Origin: Ligula intestinalis
Taxonomy: Eukaryota > Platyhelminthes > Cestoda > Diphyllobothriidea > Diphyllobothriidae
Direction of reading: 5' to 3'
Assembly: GCA_036362985.1 (NCBI GenBank)
Contig: JAYGXS010000007.1
Location: 16,876,849-16,940,848, forward strand
Length of the DNA stretch: 64,000 nt
Positions 18,700-29,065 of the stretch are shown in pieces; positions within the stretch are counted from its first letter, which is position 1, and every line of letters starts with the position of its first letter. A program made the translations under genes and the position numbers. The notes under the pieces were generated by a model, which worked only from the letters and a program-made list of their open reading frames with translations, was not told where the DNA came from and made no database searches.

Positions 18700-21460
18700 A
18701 TAAGCACTTAGTTCGTGTTAAGTACAAGTACCAGATACGGGTTATAACACTAAGCTTATGAGGCTATAGCCCTAATAATAGGTCACACGAACCATAATGT
18801 CCCAAAGATTTAAAGCACGAACGCAGGTTTTAGTGGGAGTTCGTATTTCCGGGTCTTACCTCAAGAGGTTTGTTGAATACCCACGGCAATTCTGACAATG
18901 AACTAACCAACGTATAAAGAAAATAAAAGGCGATTTGGAGCGAAAATGATTTAACGTCTACCTATTTGTAACCACCCGCCAATGATAACAAACCCTTTTA
19001 TCTCCGGAGTTCAAAAATGTGGTCGCAGAAGACGTCCTGTGTGTGTACGGTCTTCTATTATAACCACTGAGGTAGCTTCCAAAAGCATCCACTAGGCCTA
19101 AGTATTAAAAATTACCAATAAATAAAAGCCTAACTCTTTAATTTTACAGTCAACCACCATTCGAAGAGTAAAATGAGGCTGCGTAAGTAAAAACCATGGA
19201 AGCCAGCAAATTATTCAACATTTTGTGACGTGTTTATCAAAATATCGATAACTCGTTAAACATCCCTTCAGAAAACTGCTTGAGCTATATTCGGGGTGAG
19301 ATCACTGCGAAACACTTAATACTAATTGCAGCGCTTCACAAAATCAGACCTCCAGCGTAAATATCGAAAACCTAGAAAGAACTACAATAAAAAAACATAA
19401 GAATGCCCTGGGATCAATTTCCTTAAATGACACCGAGCTACAAGTAAGGACGCAGCGGAGGACGGAGACTTTCAACGTTAATCTATTTCGGAATGCAGGA
19501 AATAAAATGCAAGGCAAATAAGTTCATTGGGAAAAGAAATAAGCCTTTTCGTCATACTTGAGTGAATGTGCAAAAAAAATAATAAGCGGTGGGATTATGT
19601 CGTGCGGTCTTTGAAAGGTCCTTATGTATTATAGCCCCCTACTTAAATATTTAAGTAGGTTAAATTAAGTATAATCTTCCAGTTTTCTACATGTCATCCA
19701 TCGATCCAGCTGGGATTTGCTGATGGCATTGAACTGCAGAGCGGTTCTCCGAAGGCAACCGCATTCCATAATTGCTAAAATCAACAAATTAAGAAAAGTT
19801 GGCCTTTTGAACTACCCACGGGAATTATCGCTTACTTACAAATTTTAAGTGGGGTGATTTCCATAATCTTCCCACTTTTGTAATTCGTTAAACATTTCCC
19901 TAGTTGGTGTTGGTGATACCACTGAAAAATGTCTCTCAGTTACGTCACCTGAGGTTTGAGTACACTCCCCCTACATACACGCGTTCACCGTTAGCGATGA
20001 TATTTAAGCTCATTTCAGTGTCTTCTCCCAAGGTTTGAGTACGCGATCCAACTTGTCCTCGTAACGTTTTTACTTAACATAAATATTGGGATCTAATTTG
20101 TTCCCTGGCATGCCCCAATCATCCTCTCCACAAAAATCAGGTGTGTGTGAGCCTGTAGGGCTCGCTTCACACTTTCCCCACGACATAATCCTACCTAATA
20201 AACATTACAGACTAGCTTAAGCAACCGGTGGTCATTTGGTCTTTTTGCCAATTTGTGGCCGCCACTTGCCCCAGTCTGCATTAATCGGTGATCGTCTCTT
20301 TTATTTTTAGCTGTGGTATTTTTATACGGCCTCTAAATAAAATTGCCGATTGATATATGAGCTGTCGGGGTGCATGGCCTCAAGAAACTCTTGGCCTTTT
20401 TGGAGGGGTAGACTTCGATTATGCAAATTATGTTCCAGGCGATGGTGTACCTTGTATCAAGGATGTACAGGGCCACTTGGAAGAAAAAGTCACGCAGCTT
20501 GACTTATAGTGGATATTCATGAATGCACGTGGAGGTGGATTTTCCCGTTTGGCCACTGCATACGGCATCACAAGCTTTGTCAAGATAGCTAACCCTATCC
20601 TCAGTATATAGGAGCTGAGTCCGCAAAGTTGCCGTCGGGTTGTGCGCCATTTTTATTTGGTTTTTTCCGTGCCTTTCAATGAGTTCAGACGCATTTTCTA
20701 TATAAGGAAGGATTAGACAAGTACATATTTAGTTTGGGCGCATGATTGGAGCCATCTGGTTCCTTTTCTGTGGATTCGGGTTGCTTCATGTACACACACA
20801 CAAACCAAATTATTGTAAGTTGGTAAGCACGTGGAAATTGTTTTTTTGCTTATTTTCTCAAGTTTGCCGACTACCTGGGGAACCAGCATCGAAACTTTAA
20901 TCAAAGAGGTTTGCTACTTTTCACAAAGAAAAGGAATCGAAATAAAAAGGTATTTAGTTGTTCATAACACTAAAGTTGCTAAGGCCCTCTGCTCAAACAT
21001 GTAGTCGTCGACCCCGACGAAACCAGCTTCCTTTTACTTGTAAGTACGTCAACGTAAGCGAATTGCGCCTTTTTAAGAACTGAGGGAACTTTATAATTGG
21101 TGGGTAACGACCAATCACTAATAATTAAGCAGCCTTGTGTCTCTGAATGACGGCCCGAGAAGGCAAACTTAGGAGCGGACGATTGGATACATTCCAAAGC
21201 GCTTGCTTAAGGTTAATGTAAGCGTACGCTTTTTTGCAGCCTCATTCAAGCATAAATATATTCCCAACTAAGCTGTTGATCGTTTTAGCATCGAACTTTG
21301 CTTTTCTTACTAAGTCGATTGAAATGAAACTTTGTTAGTTTGCCGCATAAGTTCACTACGATTTTTTGGCATCTTTTCGAATGCAAAGAAATAACCTGAG
21401 CTTACTTTGAAATGCACAATTTTCGGGATAGGAAGCATAACATCGACTGCACTAAATTTT
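18700..21460. other. Gene-free stretch
   Basis: AT-rich DNA with only short, composition-driven open frames. No tRNA, TE domain or convincing splice-bounded exon was found by eye. Confidence 0.4.
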
Positions 21461-21464
21461 GAGT

Positions 21465-21590
21465 TGACTCAATTGTAAAAAAAACTCGAGGCGTTTGGCG
21501 GGATTTGAACCCGTGCATCAGAGAAGGCCTTTACTGGAGGCCAATGCTCTCAATTTGTCCATCGAAGTGAATATGATGAGCAATTAGGGT
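21465..21590 (-). repeat. tRNA-like repeat, family B, single copy
   Basis: On the minus strand the 3' half reads GGCCTTCTCTGATGCACGGG then TTCAAATCCCGCC, a good B-box and T-arm-like segment. This is followed by AAACGCCTCGAG and a T-rich tail 'ttttttacaatt'. The 5' half is decayed. The tail and T-arm match the inverted pair at 52,067-52,285. Acceptor ends do not pair, so it is not a functional tRNA gene. Confidence 0.65.
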
Positions 21591-21689
21591 GGAAAATATA
21601 GGTTCTGAGGTCTATCAGCAAATGCGAAAGTGGTGGATGTGGCTATATCGTAGTTTTAACGAAGAAAAATAATAAGTTTTCTCTGAAAC

Positions 21690-21750
21690 GGCAATGTTTT
21701 TCTTCTGAGCTTTCGACTCCACACAAGAAGCCATCGTCAGAGAAAGTGGG
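21690..21750 (-). ncRNA. Hammerhead-like ribozyme, PLE family II
   Basis: Minus strand 21,746-21,701: TTCT, CTGACGA, T, GGCTTC, loop TTGTGT, GGAGTC, GAAAGCTC, AGAA. CUGANGA core, six-base-pair stem II (with G-U pairs), GAAA and a minimal A-U/G-C stem III ending at the cleavage C all line up; stem I is TTCT/AGAA. Hammerheads in PLE terminal repeats are established knowledge. An extra nucleotide sits between A9 and stem II. It marks the 3' end of PLE copy C. Confidence 0.65.
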
Positions 21751-21842
21751 AACGCAGCAAGCGTTGGCTACGCGTAAACGGGGATGGGGGGTTGGCACTT
21801 GTGATTGGTCAATGACCACGCACCGTCCAGTCTCGCGCCACC

Positions 21843-22255
21843 TTATCGTGTGTCCGCTACGCGCGTTCCTGTAATTTTGACGTGTGACCTTGACATGGCA
21901 GCCTGCATGTTTGTACGGGAACTGGGCCGTGGTTTCTGGTCGCGAGTACGGATGGCAAAGTAACAGCGCGTTATATCCACATGCCTGTTGATGGAATAAG
22001 GATTTGACACCCAGGCCTCCAGCAGTTCTCGCCCCGTCCTATTACTAGATCGTGCCATCATCCGTGTGCCCGAGAAGTCAAATTCGTGGCCTTCGTACAG
22101 GGTGAGGGTAGCCATCTGGGACAGTAGGTCGTCTCTCCGCACTGCCCATTTGTGCTCCGTTATTCGCGAGCTAAGTCGTCGCCCAGTCTGCCTTGTATAG
22201 TGGCAAGAATAGTCGCGAGATGGCATCTGATAAACGACGCCAGACTGCTCACCTA
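21843..22255 (-). pseudogene. PLE copy C: GIY-YIG endonuclease
   Basis: On the minus strand, EQSGVVYQMPSRDYSCHYTR gives the GIY strand (VVY), and HYTRQTGRR stands at the YIG strand with the third position changed (Y-T-R). SSRITEHKWAVRRDDLLSQM carries the intact R..EH motif. It continues with YEGHEFDFSGTRMMARSSNR and TGRELLEAWVSNPYSINRHV, all typical. The frame stays open for 127 codons to TAG. It would nick DNA for element insertion. The frame upstream joining it to the RT is interrupted near 22,270. Confidence 0.85.
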
Positions 22256-23560
22256 CATCCAGTGGCTGTTTACTTTACATGACTTGTAAACGCATAGTAG
22301 CTGTCAGATGATGAGCAATACCACGCCGAGCTCTGCAGTGATACGCTCGGTTGCTTCTGATACATTTAAATGTACGGTAGCGGGTTTTAGAACGTTGGTG
22401 TCTCTCGTTTGTTTGTTCCCCGTGAGTGCGTACGGAGGGAGTGGCTGATAAAGCTGTTCGGGTATCCATTCCTGGCCAGTTGGCCACAAAAGTGTCGTAG
22501 TCCTTGCACTCGCCCGTCCAGTTCACTGCATTGTGCCTTCAACAACTGAAAAACTGTTCTAATACAGCCACGTTTATGTGCTATTGGGTGGTTGCCATGG
22601 AAGCTGAGCACCTGGGTTGTGTTAGTCACCTTTCTATAAACCGTGGAGCTGAGTTCCCCGTTGGGTCTGCGCGTGACGAGGACATCAAGAAGCGGTAGTT
22701 GTCCGGCATTCCCTTCTTCTTTTGTGACTTGGATATTGGGGTAGGTGCCGTTTAGCAGATTTTAGAAATCTGCTAGCCTGCTCCGTTCGATTATAATGAA
22801 AGTATCGTCCACGTATTAGCACCAGAATGCAGGTTCAAATTGGTCAAAGGTGACTTTTTCTAGCTCCTGTAAGACCAGTTCGACGATGAGACTAGAAATT
22901 GGGGATCCAATCGGCGTCCCTTTGGTCTGTTCGTATTTTCGGCCATTGAACGGGAAAAAGTTTCCTTGGCAGAAGACGAAGAGTTGCATGAGGTGGTTAA
23001 TTTTTTAAAGGACTCCTCAGTTCGCCGTATTTGCCTTCGAGTTGTTTGCGTAGGATGTCATGTGCCAGGTCCAGATGGATGGATGCGAATAGCGAAACGA
23101 CATCAAAGGATACCGTGGTTTTATCTGGTCGAACCGCTCTGCCCCGGAGAGCGGCTAGAAATTTGGAGGTCGAATTGATTGAGGTCGTCGAGCGCTCTCG
23201 GAGAATATTTAGTTTTCGTGACATCCATCTAGATAGGTTTTAAGTAGGGCTGCCTTTCAATGCCACAATTGGCCGGAGTGGAACGTTGTGCTTGTGGATT
23301 TTAGGCAAGCCGTAAAACCGTGCTAGTACTGTGTCGGTTGTTTTGGTTAATCATCATTCGTCTTGTGATATCACGTTTCTGCTTTTGAATCGGTTCAGGA
23401 GACCGGTTACCTGGCTGGTAATCGATTTAACCTATGAGGAGGGCGTGGGTCGGTAGGATTATTGGTCATCGAGGAGATATTGTGCTTTCGCGTTGCTCAC
23501 GACCGTTGCTCTTCCCTTGTCGGCCGGTAGCACTATTATATCTTTGTTCACTTTGAATCT
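22256..23560 (-). pseudogene. PLE copy C: reverse transcriptase
   Basis: RT motifs in order on the minus strand are DIIVLPADKGRATVV (about 23,540), SFDVVSLFASIHLDLAHDIL (palm A, about 23,090), TPIGSPISSLIVELVLQELE (motif B, about 22,910), and YVDDTFIII (about 22,815). These are followed by FPFLDV-like and TNTTQVLSFHGNHPIAHKRG (about 22,620). The codon just before YVDD is TAA, a stop at a position usually occupied by Arg in relatives. Other stops lie near 23,230 and 22,270. This is the longest PLE RT in the window, and all palm motifs remain readable. Confidence 0.85.
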
Positions 23561-23985
23561 CTTCATCGCCTCTTCTGTTGCCGGTGACATGTTATTGCTG
23601 GGCATGTTCGCCATTAATAAGGTGATTTTCTGGCGCACTGTGTGCTTCGCCTCGTCGGCAGCGTTGGTTCGCACTGCCATGGCTTCCAGTGCCGCGATAA
23701 ATTCGGCTGGCTTAGCATCTACCGTTGGTATCATGGCTCACCACGCTTATTTCTTGTTCAGTCAGCTACCTAGAGGATAGATTGTGTACCACATATTCGT
23801 TTGATTTGGATTCCGGTCTTAATTTTTCGAACTTCTGGTCTGGACTTCTGTGTTTTTGATCCAGTCTCGCGTTTGCCAGAGTCGATATTGTTCGTAGTTT
23901 TGCCTTATTATTACTATGACAGCCAATGAAATCACCGGACAAAGTCTCGGATGGAGAAGCTAAAAGTTGCACGACAAAAAAACAT
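23561..23985 (-). pseudogene. PLE copy C: N-terminal domain
   Basis: Two minus frames carry it. QLLASPSETLSGDF and KFEKLRPESKSNEYVVHNLS (23,766-23,972) are followed after a stop by MIPTVDAKPAEFIAALEAMA and ADEAKHTVRQKITLLMANMP. This matches the copy B N-terminal domain ('DARPANTVAAVE..', 'DETKNLMSYQVLSLLMAHRP') in order and spacing, showing a shared PLE architecture despite low identity. Confidence 0.75.
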
Positions 23986-23999
23986 AGCAGGTATGGGAA

Positions 24000-24240
24000 T
24001 GGAAATTTAAACTCGTTTCTACTCTTTTAAGTGTTTGAAAGAAATTCGATCAAAAGAATTTTTTTTGCATGCAGATAGTTGTGTGTTCAGTCGGTGAAGT
24101 TGATGTACAAGAGTTCAAAATTGCCGAAAATAACTGAAATTATGTTGATGTCGAATGATTCTGCATACTGACAGCACACTTACTAACTAAAAGCCCTGAC
24201 ACTGAGGTCGTTGAGTTTGGACCACGAAGTGAAAGTTGAA
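24000..24240. other. Short gene-free stretch
   Basis: Nothing recognised between the PLE copy C N-terminus and the tRNA-like fragment. Confidence 0.4.
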
Positions 24241-24550
24241 ACGGACGTAGCTCAGCAGTAGATCGCCAGCGTTCTCCGAGTGCCTTAGGTTCAGTTTAAA
24301 AGGTTAATTTTCTTCGTTTCCACAAAACTTAATGCATCACCTTGGAGTAAATCATTTGGGAAAAAAACTTAGACCAGGTTCGGACCTAAATTAAATTTAA
24401 ATATGTTCGCTGCAATGTATTCGGTTCGGCGGTATATCCACGTAACACTTTAGGTACGCACACCTCTGTGTTAGTGGATAAGTATGCTGTATTGAAGACC
24501 CTTTTCGGCGGGGATGTAGCTCAGTGGTATCCAGAGTTTCGCTTTTGCCA
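24240..24550 (+). repeat. Two tRNA-derived fragments
   Basis: At 24,240-24,310 'gacgtagctcagcagtaga' provides an A-box-like D-arm and 'aggttcagttt' a weak B box. At 24,508-24,550 'ggggatgtagctcagtggta' is almost exactly the 5' half of a eukaryotic tRNA-Ala type sequence but then decays. Neither can fold as a full tRNA; both are likely SINE-like relics. Confidence 0.45.
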
Positions 24551-24654
24551 GAGTGTAATAGGAATTATCTATTGATTCAGAGGAGTGAGGCATAATTAAG
24601 TAAGTGTAGGCAAGCTTCGAAGTTATCGGCGAGGCGACGTGAGGATCGACTCAA

Positions 24655-24870
24655 TCATTTGCGAATGCTACCCTCTTTTCCATCCCCTATTTCCTCGTAG
24701 CTGGCTAGAAAACACGCCAATGCATGCTGCATTATCATCTTCTCTATAAATGCCCTCCTGTACGAGTCCGAAAGCGCAGTGATCGCACCTTTGTCTTCTT
24801 TGCAAAGAGAACCTGCGGCTCGCATATTCGCTTCCATTTGAGATATAATATTCCTCGCAAGACACTTGAG
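24655..24870 (-). CDS. Possible host exon (terminal), unknown protein
   Basis: The minus strand frame LKCLARNIISQMEANMRAAG, then SLCKEDKGAITALSDSYRRA and FIEKMIMQHALACFLASYEE, ends with KGSIRK-like residues and TGA. It is helical and balanced in composition. No splice acceptor is certain and no family is recognised. A plus-strand frame of 139 codons overlaps and looks less protein-like (many aromatic residues). Confidence 0.28.
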   Translation of the reverse strand, partial: LKCLARNIISQMEANMRAAGSLCKEDKGAITALSDSYRRAFIEKMIMQHALACFLASYEEIGDGKEGSIRK

Positions 24871-25159
24871 CCCGTCGGTTATTTATATACGACAGACTGT
24901 CAGGTGTACATTATATTTATCTCCTACGCCTACGATTACTCGGTGTCTTTTTTCTCAGTAGGACCATGGCATGTATACATAAATAGTCCCACCCGATCCA
25001 CATACGAGAATCGGTTTACGTATTTCCACCTACCTTTCTTTTCAGCATCAGAAATCAAGGCAACATTTTCTCATAACCCATACTTCTACCACGGTGGAAG
25101 AAATCTTCTGCTACCCTTATCCATGTATGGCGTCCTATTGTGATTTTTCCTAGATGGAA

Positions 25160-25890
25160 TCAATTGTGAAACTGTGACCAAAATCTGCTGTAAATTCCGG
25201 CAACGTATCGTGACTTTTCCGGTAGGATTCCATGATGGAGTCCGGACAGACTTGCTGCAGTACGGCGGCGCTCTACAATAGAAAAGACTCCCTGTCTTAT
25301 TACTGGAAGAAACGAGAAGTGCATGTCCTTCCCATTAACAGTCGACGTATGAAAGCGCATACTTTTCAAGAAGGTACAAACGACCACCGTCAAAAATAGG
25401 GAGTCATCCACGATACAAATGAGTGACTGCACGAAAAAAACGCCGTTGTATGAGTTGTCCGTGAATGAGAAATTCTTGGCTGGGAAACAGATAGACCAAT
25501 GCAGGCCTTTTGAAGAGCATGCTTGGATTTGATTTGGGCTGGCATAATGAGTGCCTTCTAACGCCTTGAAAATCACTGGCCAAATGATAATGCGTATTGA
25601 AGGAGGACCTCCATCAGAAAATGGTTATCTTGCACGTATTCGAATAGTATTATGACGATATAAGAATAAAATACTACTCCCTTGATCTGATTAGCATTTA
25701 TTATTTGCATTCTTGCCTTTACACGAGGACACGCTGAACTTAAGACAGCCGTACGGTCACAAGCCGAGAACGAACTCGTTCGACAAAGAAGAACTGCCAA
25801 ACTGAACAACGCTGACAGAGGTTCAGCTTCTTTCCTTCCTACATAGAGAATCGACTCAAAACACAAGCAGTTAAACTGTCCGTTAAACAT
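25160..25890 (-). other. Two overlapping minus-strand open frames, undetermined
   Basis: Frames of 105 codons (25,573-25,890) and 138 codons (25,160-25,576) follow each other with a four-base overlap. The second contains a hydrophobic stretch (VVVCTFLKS region). No domain, start context or splice pair is convincing, and the plus strand at 25,690-25,850 is also open with a hydrophilic reading. I cannot say whether it is coding. Confidence 0.2.
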
Positions 25891-26149
25891 CCTCCAAGTG
25901 ACCGAGGCCTACCAGACTTTGATGATAAGGTAGTTTCAAGAGGACTGGAAGTGGATTTTGATACATTGACTGACAAAGATAGACAGTACCCCTACGCGTG
26001 CCACATAAAAACTGTTCCCCGAACAATGCACCAAGTTTTCAAAAAATGATTGTGGACTCGGATTTTGTGTGCGTGCGAGAGCCAGAAAGACCATATCGAT
26101 GAGCTGATGAGTAAAATCTGTAAACCACATAAGCCACATTCATCTCGCC

Positions 26150-27600
26150 CGAAGAAGTCTCAGGTTTTCAGAATTTGCGTATACTTAGCTTGCCCTAACG
26201 TTTTTTCTCTTATGCCAGATATGTGTCTTTTTTCTTTATAAAAGCTTGTCTCTCCCTAGCAAATTATTAGATTTGTACACATTACTAACGTTTCGCGTAC
26301 TCATATCTTAGTATTTTGCCGTGTTGTAATGGCAATGACGCCTTTCGTCAGTGAAGAAAATGGTATTTTTGAAATAATGCTACATGTACGAAAGTTAATA
26401 CTGGTAATTTCTGTTTTTTTTGGAGACACTAGAAAACCCGCATGGGTGGAGGGAACCTTTCATTCGGACCTTTCTTGCATTGTTCATGAGCTGGACTGTG
26501 ATTGAATTTTGCAATGAGCTTGTACTGTCTGGAAGATAGAGGGTTTGATAAAAAGCAAACTGGTGACCGACACCTCATTCTTCAATTGTGAACATGGTTA
26601 TTCCTCAGTTGGCCAGTGATATGGTTCCTCCAACTCTTCCTTATGCGTTTTAGAAACTCAAAGATAACGAGGAAGGAGGACATGTCCCGAAACCTTGTTA
26701 TACCATATCCCTATGAGATCCCTTAACAGCTAACTACCTCTTAACTTAGATCATGTTTCCGTTGAGTGCTAGGGACGCAAGACCAATAATAATTCTTCAT
26801 TTTAGCCCGTTTGGGGCTAGTACTATGCCAGTGGGCAGCGACGGCTTGGGTTAGATATGTACGATAGGCAGAAGTACTTTCAAGGCACCTATCTCACCCA
26901 TTGTCTCCTTTCACTTAGTCTTGCGCTAACGTTAAGACTAGACCAAGGCTACTGGAGGTGGAGGTGGGTACCTTAGATACTCATAACTAAATAACATCCC
27001 GCAATGGCAGCGGTATTCAAGAAATAAGAAAAGATGAGGAGTGGGTCGCAGCAACGTGATCGAACAGACTGCGCCCAGGCTTCATTCAGCCTTCTGTTTG
27101 TATTGTTTTGGCTTAGAAAATAGTCGTACCGGCTACAAAGTTAAATTTACGACTAGTTTTTAAGGGGTGGACAGTCATTTTGGATAATATTTGCACCCTT
27201 CGTAACGCCAGCTAATGAGTGTGGATGCCCGATCCGAGCAAACGTTCAGTAATTACAAGAACAGTTTAGGTATCGAATGGGATACACTACACCAGACTGC
27301 TTCTAGACTTGTAATCGGTCCGTGACCATGACACGCCTGGCAGCGCTAGATATGCGGACAGCTATGAGCTCGATTGCTGTTATTGCTTCCTCAATGTATG
27401 AAACGGAACGTGCCATAAGTTCAACTTCGCAAACATCAGTACACGCGCCCGGGCCGGAAACAGGACAAGCCGAGAATTGATTGAAACCTGATCCATGGAT
27501 TGGATTTCAATCAATCGTTTTATTGCTTTGGCGCCGGCATACAGAGCCCCTCCAGTCAACTCAAGACGTGCGTCACTGATAGGGAATTGATTAAAACTGC
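26150..27600. other. Gene-free stretch
   Basis: No coding region, repeat or RNA gene recognised. Confidence 0.4.
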
Positions 27601-27624
27601 ATATAATTGCCGCTTATTTTCTTG

Positions 27625-27680
27625 CTGCTACTCTCTTTGATGAAGAACTTCTGTACGAGTTTGAAAGCTCAGAACACATT
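27625..27680 (+). repeat. Solo PLE family II terminus with hammerhead-like fold
   Basis: Plus strand TTGATGA, A, GAACT, loop, AGTTT, GAAAGCTC, AGAA. Relative to the family II consensus, C3 is T, while G8, A9, the extra base before stem II, GAAA and the GCTC cleavage end are kept. Stem II has a completely different sequence but still pairs (five pairs, one G-U). Confidence 0.55.
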
Positions 27681-27689
27681 TTCCTTAAG

Positions 27690-28115
27690 TAGATAGGCGT
27701 ACACCGATCAACTTCAGGGCACACCTACCCTGGTTTTGGTGTTCAGTGTGTTCGAAATCCCCCGAACCTTGCCAAATGGCTAATTATAATGGTAATTACT
27801 AAGTTTCATTAACATTTTTGTTATCTTTAGGACATTTTACCGTAACACAGAGAATCCAGAATGACCATTTCTGCCTCATTAGGCGTCGGCAGCTGGATAT
27901 ACTCTACTAAAGTGTAGCAGCGGAAATTACTGCCACCCTCGAGTTTCCAACCTGCGTCTCTCTGGTCAGAGGCAAACGCCCAAACAATCGAGCTATCAAG
28001 CATGACGTCTTGATGGTTTTTGATCAGGACTGGACATTAGTAGATAGCCGCACACCGATCAGATGCAGGGAAAACCTGTCCTGCCTTTGATGTCCAGTGT
28101 CCAGTGTTCTCCGTC
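27690..28115. repeat. tRNA-like family A unit with flanking linker repeats
   Basis: A minus-strand tRNA-like unit (27,850-28,005: 'cagcggaaattactgccac', 'cctgcgtctctctggtcag', 'caatcgagct') is flanked by two direct copies of the family linker. These are 27,690-27,765 and 28,040-28,115, both containing 'gtagatag.cg.acaccgatca' and a 'ggtgttcagtgt'-like end. The same linker lies in the middle of the inverted pairs at 34 and 37.9 kb. Confidence 0.55.
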
Positions 28116-28194
28116 TTACGGGAAAATGTCCTAAAAATAACACTTTCCTTTGCATGGATGCAGTCCAAAAATTGTAAACATCTAGCTGCATGGA

Positions 28195-28410
28195 CGAATC
28201 CACACATACGGATGTGTTTTGGGAGTGCCTTCATTCCTATGATGAGTCGGTCTCACGCGCCATGAACGTACGCCGTACCGCGTTCCGTGCACTGACGGTG
28301 GCCACTGAACTCTCGTCTGGTCTGATTGGTCCGTGTCTACGAGAAGTCGCTCGACTCCTCTTCAAATGGATTGGACCGAAAATAACAAATCTGCGCGGGA
28401 TGTGATAAAC
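28195..28410 (+). repeat. Dispersed repeat R4, copy 2
   Basis: Second copy of the 18,415-18,610 unit. It contains a 71-codon open frame that is not shared by the other copy, so it is not treated as a gene. Confidence 0.45.
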
Positions 28411-28954
28411 GCACCTGGTGAGAGGACTTTCTGATACATGTTCCTCGTGGTCGATCGAGTTCTCATCCTCTTTTGTGTTGGTGCAAGCATACGGGCAAGC
28501 ATACGGTTTGTGTGAATTAAATTACCAGGCGGGATCATGAAAAGGTGTCCCGTGGGTTACGCTTGATCAACCCAGTTAGTAACATCGGCCGGCGGTCGAT
28601 TGGAATAGAAACTGCTGAAAAGGACTAACCTCGATGTTTCTTTTGATGAAATTGGACTCCACCTTGACTAGTTTGTTGGGATCAACGAGCCAGGAGTAGA
28701 TATGATTGTCCAATTCACCTTCCACAGCCGAATTAACGGAGATATTCGCGTCTTGGTAACGGCGGCGGCGGTGGTGGTAGTCTGCCGTTCTTTTACCTAC
28801 AAATGCGAACAGTAATATATTGCCTAAGCCGAAGAAAATGTATGTTCTGCGCAAGCAAAAACGCTGCGTTCTCTAGATGGAAGAACAAATACCGCATCTA
28901 ATGAGTTCGCAAAAGTAAAACGAATCATTAGTCTCCAAACAAAGACCATTCTGG

Positions 28955-29065
28955 AAGAAGAAGCGATCACTGGAACAAGAAGTTTAGTGTCCTGACGCCT
29001 CAGATTCCCTCGGGAATCCGTAATCATAGGTAATAGAATACCAGTCTGAGACATTCGTAGACCAT
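28955..29065 (-). repeat. Solo PLE family I terminus
   Basis: On the minus strand 'acctatgattacggattcc', 'gagggaatctgaggcgtcagg', 'aaacttcttgttccag' and 'tgatcgcttcttcttcc' follow the family I order. The GAAAC after stem II is changed to GAGGC, so the ribozyme-like fold is disabled. Confidence 0.7.

Noticed and set aside
24508..24550. A tRNA-Ala gene starting 'ggggatgtagctcagtggta'
   Set aside because: Only the 5' half matches; the anticodon arm, T arm and acceptor complement are missing.
24720..24810. PLE family II hammerhead at 'cctgtacgagtccgaaagc'
   Set aside because: The GAAAGC part resembles the family, but no CUGANGA core or stem II partner is found, and the other strand reads as protein.
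24724..25143. 139-codon plus-strand frame as a gene
   Set aside because: Residues follow nucleotide bias (many Y, F, S, H), no domain, no splice signals, and the minus strand reads better at its start.
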